Shown piece after piece: positions 31,657 through 35,390 of a DNA stretch of 35,390 nt. Below the pieces are notes generated by a model. That model saw nothing but the letters and a program-made list of their open reading frames with translations, was not told the DNA's origin and ran no database searches. Position 1 is the first letter of the stretch. Every line of letters starts with the position of its first letter. Source of the stretch: JBFJVD01 sp041624375. Lineage in GTDB: Bacteria > Chloroflexota > Anaerolineae > Anaerolineales > E44-bin32. Position numbers and translations under genes: made by a program. Location of the stretch: assembly GCA_041624375.1 (NCBI GenBank), contig JBFJVD010000006.1:1-35390 (forward strand), given 5' to 3'.

Positions 31657-32511
31657 TCAGCTGGGAAGGGATTCGAGGAGCTGGCTCTTCAAACCCTCGA
31701 CGTCGTCCGCAGCAGCCTTCAGCGGAAGGGCCCGCGTGTCGACCTGGAGTGATCCATGCTTGGGGGGTTGGGTTGGATCTGGCCGGTCACGCAGCGGATA
31801 GAAATAGACAATGGCCTGCTCGAGGCGGAGGCGGATGGTTGCTTCCAGCGCCGCGAGGTGCGAATCGGCTGTCGCGATCACGAAGGTGGCCGGGGCGAGG
31901 TGCCCGATAAAGTCATCGGGTTCAGCTTCCTCCCGCACGATATTGGTGATCATCAAGCTCACCGCTCGCAGCGCATCGTCGGAGGCGAGAAAACCATACG
32001 CTTCGCGGAATGTGTCCAGGCCGTCGAGGCGGACAACGAGATAGCCAAGCCGGGCGTCGATAGTCGTGGCGAGCTGTTCGTCCACCAGGGTTGATTCGGG
32101 CAGGCCGGTGACCGCATTGAGGAGAGGCGGCTGATCACCTCGTCGCAGCGCGTTGCGGACGCGCAGCCGCAATTCCTGCACATCAAAGGGCTTCGTGATG
32201 TAGTCATCGGCACCGAGCTCGAGCCCGCGCAAGCGATCGGCGCGCTCCCGCTTCTCCGTCAAGAAGATGATCGGAATGGATTCGGTGTGACGGTCTTCCC
32301 GGAGGCGTCGGGCGACCTCGTAGCCGTCGATATCCGGCAGGCGGATATCGAGGATGATCAAGTCGGGCGGGTTTTCAGCGCAGCTCTTGAGTGCATCTTC
32401 CCCCCAATTGACAACCTCGACCTCGTACCCTTGCACCCGAAAATAGGCCTGCAGCATGTCGGCGACATCGAGATCATCTTCAACGATAAGGAGGGAGTGG
32501 GAGCCGCTCAC
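31657..32511 (-). CDS. Response regulator with degenerate GGDEF-like output
   Basis: This 284-residue protein has an intact receiver (6-125: IVEDDLDVADML, LIILDIRLPDIDGYE with D55, IIFLTEK with T85, DYITKPFDVQEL with K107). The second half (130-284) looks like a decayed GGDEF domain: NAVTGLPES replaces the usual DxLTGLxNR, RLDGLDTFREAYG matches the strand-helix with the second metal residue, but the GGDEF motif itself reads DDFIGHLAP, so diguanylate cyclase activity is unlikely. It may bind a ligand or a partner such as the Roadblock protein. The start is GTG, seven bases after the V4R-like gene's stop, and the GT2 gene follows. It probably serves as phosphorylation-controlled protein in the same operon; no kinase is adjacent. 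Confidence 0.88.
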   Translation of the reverse strand: MSGSHSLLIVEDDLDVADMLQAYFRVQGYEVEVVNWGEDALKSCAENPPDLIILDIRLPDIDGYEVARRLREDRHTESIPIIFLTEKRERADRLRGLELGADDYITKPFDVQELRLRVRNALRRGDQPPLLNAVTGLPESTLVDEQLATTIDARLGYLVVRLDGLDTFREAYGFLASDDALRAVSLMITNIVREEAEPDDFIGHLAPATFVIATADSHLAALEATIRLRLEQAIVYFYPLRDRPDPTQPPKHGSLQVDTRALPLKAAADDVEGLKSQLLESLPS

Positions 32512-32517
32512 TTCAAG

Positions 32518-33150
32518 TCAGGCGACCGGCTCTTTTTCGACGCGGAACTCACAAACTTCGTCACCCATGGCGATGCAGCGGGTCTCCGCGACTTTGAAGT
32601 CCTGACCACCCGAAACCCAGCGAAGCGCTTCTTCGAGGAGACCGACTGCTGCGTAGCAGCAGGGTTTCTCGGAGGTCCGGCCCCAGCAGACGGGACACTT
32701 GTGAATGGTGTAGATGTAGGCTGAATCCTCTTCCTCAACCGTACTCTTCTGGTCGCTGATCTGCGAAAAGACCCGCGCCATCGAGGGCAGCCCAATCTTG
32801 AGCTTGGTCGGCAGCGGAAGAACCTTAAAGGCCAGGTCACCGACTCCGGCCAAGGCGCCGAAGTTCCGCAGCACCGCGTCGAAGGTGGCCCAGGCGGATC
32901 TGCGGGCCAGGCCGCGGCCACCGCGCGGCCCATACATGTCCTCGAGGGCGCCGTTAATCGCCGAGAAATCGGCAAAATCTACGGCTCGCTCCAGGCTGTC
33001 CGTGGGGTAATTATCGATCCACGCCTCGAGGCCGGCAAGGTTCAGGATCGCGCTGACGCCATTCCTCCCCATCACCTCTTCCATCGCTTGCAGGTAGATG
33101 CGGGCGACCTTGTTGGGATAATAGAGCCCGCTCCGGGGCGAGGCTTCCAC
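32518..33150 (-). CDS. V4R-like (4-vinyl reductase/BchJ-type) sensor protein
   Basis: This 210-residue soluble protein has a 4VR/V4R-like layout: an N-terminal helical part (RIYLQAMEEVMGRNGVSAIL, FSAINGALEDMYG) followed by a domain that ends with the family-type cysteine motifs. Six cysteines cluster late: C152 and C155 (HKCPVCWG), C164/C165 (EKPCCYAAV), C192 (TRCIAMGDEVC) and C200. V4R domains are small-molecule-binding, sometimes heme- or metal-linked; the cysteines suggest a metal or a redox switch, but this is inference. The start is GTG with GGAG upstream. The gene lies between the Roadblock gene (88 bases) and the response regulator (6 bases). The 88-base gap holds no promoter I can recognise. 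Confidence 0.78.
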   Translation of the reverse strand: MEASPRSGLYYPNKVARIYLQAMEEVMGRNGVSAILNLAGLEAWIDNYPTDSLERAVDFADFSAINGALEDMYGPRGGRGLARRSAWATFDAVLRNFGALAGVGDLAFKVLPLPTKLKIGLPSMARVFSQISDQKSTVEEEDSAYIYTIHKCPVCWGRTSEKPCCYAAVGLLEEALRWVSGGQDFKVAETRCIAMGDEVCEFRVEKEPVA

Positions 33151-33238
33151 AACCTACTCCTCTAAATGTTCGTGACGTTCGCCTGTGAAGACGGCGAGCG
33201 GGCGACTCCAACCCGACAGTGCTGCCCGGGGGGCGCCT

Positions 33239-33610
33239 TTAAAGCAGCTTAACAAGGTCTTCCGCTGCTCGGCGCGTGTCCAGGAACAGAAGTCCCAGTT
33301 TGGCTTGTGACCGGGCAAGGACTGTGAGCACGGCATCTTCACCAACCGACATCAGAATGACAAAACCGTTCTCGCCCTTGATGTAGACCTGGTCCAGTGT
33401 CCCTCGCCCGAGCTCCCCGGCGATCCGTTCCCCAAGAGAGAGCATGGCCGCCGACATCGCCGAAACTCGATCTTCTTCGACGTCTCCGGGAAGGGCAGAT
33501 GCAATTGTCAGGCCATCGACACTGACCACGGCCGAAGCCTCCACGTCGGGCGACGATGCCTGAAGGTCCCGTAGGCGGTCGACCATGAGTTCGGTGCGGG
33601 ACTTGGTCAA
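33239..33610 (-). CDS. Roadblock/LC7-domain protein
   Basis: This 123-residue protein is one Roadblock/LC7 domain, as in MglB, which controls a small Ras-like GTPase. It begins with a helix (RTELMVDRLRDLQASSPDVE), then strand ASAVVSVDGLTIASAL, helix VSAMSAAMLSLGERIAGEL, strand QVYIKGENGFVILMSVGEDA, strand VLTVLARSQAKLGLLFLD and a last helix, in the correct order. The start is TTG, with AGGAG at 33618-33622 seven bases before it. It is first in a four-gene operon behind a strong promoter with a LexA-like palindrome. No GTPase gene is in the window, so its partner may be the V4R-like protein or a GTPase encoded elsewhere. Confidence 0.9.
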   Translation of the reverse strand: MTKSRTELMVDRLRDLQASSPDVEASAVVSVDGLTIASALPGDVEEDRVSAMSAAMLSLGERIAGELGRGTLDQVYIKGENGFVILMSVGEDAVLTVLARSQAKLGLLFLDTRRAAEDLVKLL

Positions 33611-33642
33611 GCTTGAACTCCTCGTACGTCGGATGAATTTGT

Positions 33643-33654
33643 GAACGTATGTTC
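33643..33654. promoter_or_regulatory. LexA-like (SOS box) palindrome in the Roadblock leader
   Basis: GAACGTATGTTC is a perfect match to the Gram-positive-type LexA pattern GAAC-N4-GTTC with R-N-R-Y centre; flanking T and A extend the arms to TGAAC/GTTCA. It lies at about +8 to +20 of the predicted transcript, a good position for repression. Binding is inferred. Confidence 0.6.
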
Positions 33655-33668
33655 AAAAGAGCGGCGGT

Positions 33669-33697
33669 ACTTTAGCATAGCGATTTTTGCCTGTCAA
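33669..33697 (-). promoter_or_regulatory. Strong promoter of the Roadblock operon
   Basis: On the minus strand, a perfect TTGACA (33697-33692) and TAAAGT (33674-33669) are exactly 17 bases apart. Transcription should start near 33662, about 52 bases before the TTG start. It begins only 20 bases after the PrsW-like gene's stop. Confidence 0.85.
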
Positions 33698-33716
33698 GCA
33701 AGCTCGTTCTGGGGCG

Positions 33717-34949
33717 TCACTCAAGCGTCACCCTGCTTTCCTCGAAGTCGTCTGGGAGCTGCGATTCGATCTGTCTCGCCAGCCTTTGAGGCAGAAAGGC
33801 GAGCCCTAACGCAGAGAGCATGGTAAGCCCGGTCAGCAAGGCGACGGCCAGAATTTCGGTCGGGCTGAGGAGACGGCCGGTCCAAGGCGTGGGGCTGGTT
33901 TCCGCAGCCAACGTGATGAAGCCTACCGCTACCACTGTCAGGTTCCAGAGGCCGTGAAGGAGAACTGCTGCGCCAAGATTGCGCACGGCCGGCCAGATGC
34001 GCCTGGTGCTTAGCGCGCTTCCAAGACCCCAACCTGCGATCGCCGCCGAGAACACATGCATGAGCGATGCCCCGGCCCTCCCGATCATCGTCGGGAGCCA
34101 CTGTTCGCCGGGCGAGGTGAGGAAGAGCGCCTCGAAGAGCGCGTAGCCAGCACCGGTAAGTCCGCCGAGATAGAACCCGAGAGCTGCGGTGGGGCGTTCG
34201 CGCACCCTTCGCCACAAAGCCATCGTCTTGAGAACTTCTTCGACGACGGGGACAATGCCAGCGATAAAGCCCGCCGCAGGCAGCACGATCCATGGCCGGA
34301 GCAAGAGTTGTGGATCCGGTTCGAAGCTGAACTCCTGTGTAAAGAGCGGCAGCTGTTCCTGGAGCTGGCGGATGAGTTCCTGACCTTCGCCGCTCATCAT
34401 CAGCCCGATTGCGGCGACTGCGATGATCGGGGCAAGCAGGGCCAGTTCGAGCACCAGTGCGAGCGGCGGAACAAGCCAGGTGCCGACGAGAAATGCGCCT
34501 AGGCTAGCCGACGAGGGCACCCGTCGGCCCAGGCGGCGCAGCAGCATCACAGCCGCCAGGACGGGGAATGCACTGGCAACGATGTGCGCAGGGGGGCCAA
34601 GTAGATAGGGAAGGATGTCGCGCTGGAAGGCGAGCTGGCCCGCAACGGCAGCGACGAGGAAGATCGGCATAAGTAGGTACGCGGATCGCCATCCGATCCT
34701 GGAGATTCCGGGAAGGCTCCTAAGGCCATCCGTTCTTCCCCCAATCCATACAGCCGGGATCGCAAGCAGCGCCAGCCCGGTGAAGCTTCCGGCAGCAACC
34801 ACCCAGACCAGCGCATCGGCACGCTGGCCGGCGGAGATGCTCACCAGTGCGCCAACGGCAAGCGCCAGCGCGGCAAGCAGGCTTACGATGCCTCCCGTGA
34901 AGCCCAGTAGCATCAGCCCGAACGATGGATAGGTTTTGCCGGTTGTCAT
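33717..34949 (-). CDS. PrsW-family intramembrane metalloprotease
   Basis: This 410-residue multi-pass membrane protein has about ten hydrophobic segments. PrsW motifs are in order: VVEEVLKTMAL (E237, E238, K241), GAGYALFEALF (E273), GRAGASLMHVFSAAIAGWGL (R291, H298) and LLHGLWNLTVV (H332, N336). Family members belong to the CPBP/PrsW clan; Bacillus PrsW cleaves the anti-sigma factor RsiW in envelope stress. The N-terminal part (1-215) has extra membrane helices and a short loop. Its ATG overlaps the TGA of the cyclophilin gene by 4 bases (ATGA). No anti-sigma factor gene is adjacent, so the substrate is unknown. The link with the SpoIIE-type switch is conceivable but not supported by position. 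Confidence 0.9.
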   Translation of the reverse strand: MTTGKTYPSFGLMLLGFTGGIVSLLAALALAVGALVSISAGQRADALVWVVAAGSFTGLALLAIPAVWIGGRTDGLRSLPGISRIGWRSAYLLMPIFLVAAVAGQLAFQRDILPYLLGPPAHIVASAFPVLAAVMLLRRLGRRVPSSASLGAFLVGTWLVPPLALVLELALLAPIIAVAAIGLMMSGEGQELIRQLQEQLPLFTQEFSFEPDPQLLLRPWIVLPAAGFIAGIVPVVEEVLKTMALWRRVRERPTAALGFYLGGLTGAGYALFEALFLTSPGEQWLPTMIGRAGASLMHVFSAAIAGWGLGSALSTRRIWPAVRNLGAAVLLHGLWNLTVVAVGFITLAAETSPTPWTGRLLSPTEILAVALLTGLTMLSALGLAFLPQRLARQIESQLPDDFEESRVTLE

Positions 34950-35389
34950 CGCTCGACCAGCCGGATACGCCGAATGGTGGCTGGCGGGGGGGAGAGAAGG
35001 TCGAACAACGGGTCACGTGCCTCGAGATTGGCCAGCAAATCCAGGCCCTCCAGAACCCGGCCGAAAATGGTGCGCGTCCCGTCGAATTGGGGTAGCGGGG
35101 CGAGGGAAATGAAGAAGCGACCACTGTTGGTTTCCGGTCCCAGGCTTACAAGCGCGACCATCCCCGCTTGATCGAACCGTAGCGCGGGGTCGCTCTCCGT
35201 CGGGAGGTAGTAGCCGGGATCGCCTAGCCCCGTCCCGCTGGGGTCGCCGGTTTCGATCAGCGTGCCTGGGATCACCCGGTAGACATCGTTCTCGCGATAC
35301 CAGCCTTCCCGAATGAGGAACACGAAGCTGTTCACCGCCAGAGGGGCGGACAATGGGAAGAGCTGGAGGCGCATCTCCCCGATGTCCAG
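34946..35389 (-). CDS. Cyclophilin-type peptidyl-prolyl isomerase, 5'-truncated
   Basis: This is a peptidyl-prolyl cis-trans isomerase of the cyclophilin family. The frame is open to the window edge, so the N-terminus is missing. The visible 147 residues begin LDIGEMRLQLFPLSAPLAVN, the usual first strand and helix, and continue with SFVFLIREGWYRENDVYRVI, DPSGTGLGDPGYYLPTE, GMVALVSLGPETNSGRFFIS and FGRVLEGLDLL. The catalytic FHR-type arginine is replaced or shifted (VYRVIPG retains R), and the Q of the QGGDP motif is absent (LIETGDPSGTG). A signal or lipobox, if any, would lie outside. It is translationally coupled to the PrsW-like protease. Confidence 0.88.
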   Translation of the reverse strand: MDIGEMRLQLFPLSAPLAVNSFVFLIREGWYRENDVYRVIPGTLIETGDPSGTGLGDPGYYLPTESDPALRFDQAGMVALVSLGPETNSGRFFISLAPLPQFDGTRTIFGRVLEGLDLLANLEARDPLFDLLSPPPATIRRIRLVER

Positions 35390-35390
35390 A

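Noticed and set aside
33168..33180. GTTCGTGACGTTC as a second LexA box
   Set aside because: Both half sites point the same way and the gap does not match GAAC-N4-GTTC; no promoter is next to it.

Overview
The window looks like a core-plus-signalling region of a high-GC, free-living bacterium of the phylum Chloroflexota, most likely an Anaerolineae-type lineage. This assignment is an inference. It rests on proline/threonine 'TPTP' linkers next to membrane anchors and lipoboxes in several surface proteins, a very large multi-GAF histidine kinase, a DUF348-G5-3D cell-wall protein, a cyclic 2,3-diphosphoglycerate synthetase-family GTPase, and promoters that sit directly on start codons. I see no insertion sequence, phage gene, CRISPR array or rRNA. 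Genes are tightly packed and often overlap by 4 to 23 bases.

Layout from left to right: the 3' part of dinB (+); a TIM-barrel/NTF2-like fusion (+) with a clear terminator; an OsmC protein (-). Then comes a + strand run of a SpoIIE phosphatase/anti-sigma kinase fusion, a STAS antagonist, a stand-alone receiver, a GH36 alpha-galactosidase and a membrane protein (2625-8636). A PfkB sugar kinase and an M20 peptidase (-) follow, then an OmpR-type regulator with a degenerate receiver (+). A long - strand block (11699-23423) holds, in transcription order, a TPR protein, a four-GAF histidine kinase, a YhaM-like exoribonuclease, rpsT, argS, a cDPGS-family GTPase and an orphan DNA methyltransferase. 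Next are two convergent lipoprotein genes, a GNAT-like protein with a GH1 glycosidase, tRNA-Ser(GGA), the SRP RNA, a DUF348/G5/3D protein and rsmA. The right end is a - strand block: cyclophilin (cut by the window edge), a PrsW-like protease, then Roadblock, V4R-like, receiver/pseudo-GGDEF and dolichol-phosphate-mannose-synthase-like genes.

Three themes stand out. First, signalling: a partner-switching module is fused into one enzyme and coupled to a glycosidase, and a Roadblock/V4R/response-regulator operon lies behind a strong promoter carrying a LexA-like palindrome. Second, sugar use: GH36, GH1 and a PfkB kinase. Third, promoter architecture: five genes have a -10 hexamer exactly 8 or 9 bases before the start codon, which predicts leaderless mRNAs. 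The Roadblock-V4R-regulator operon and its putative SOS-type operator is the best candidate for an undescribed system here.
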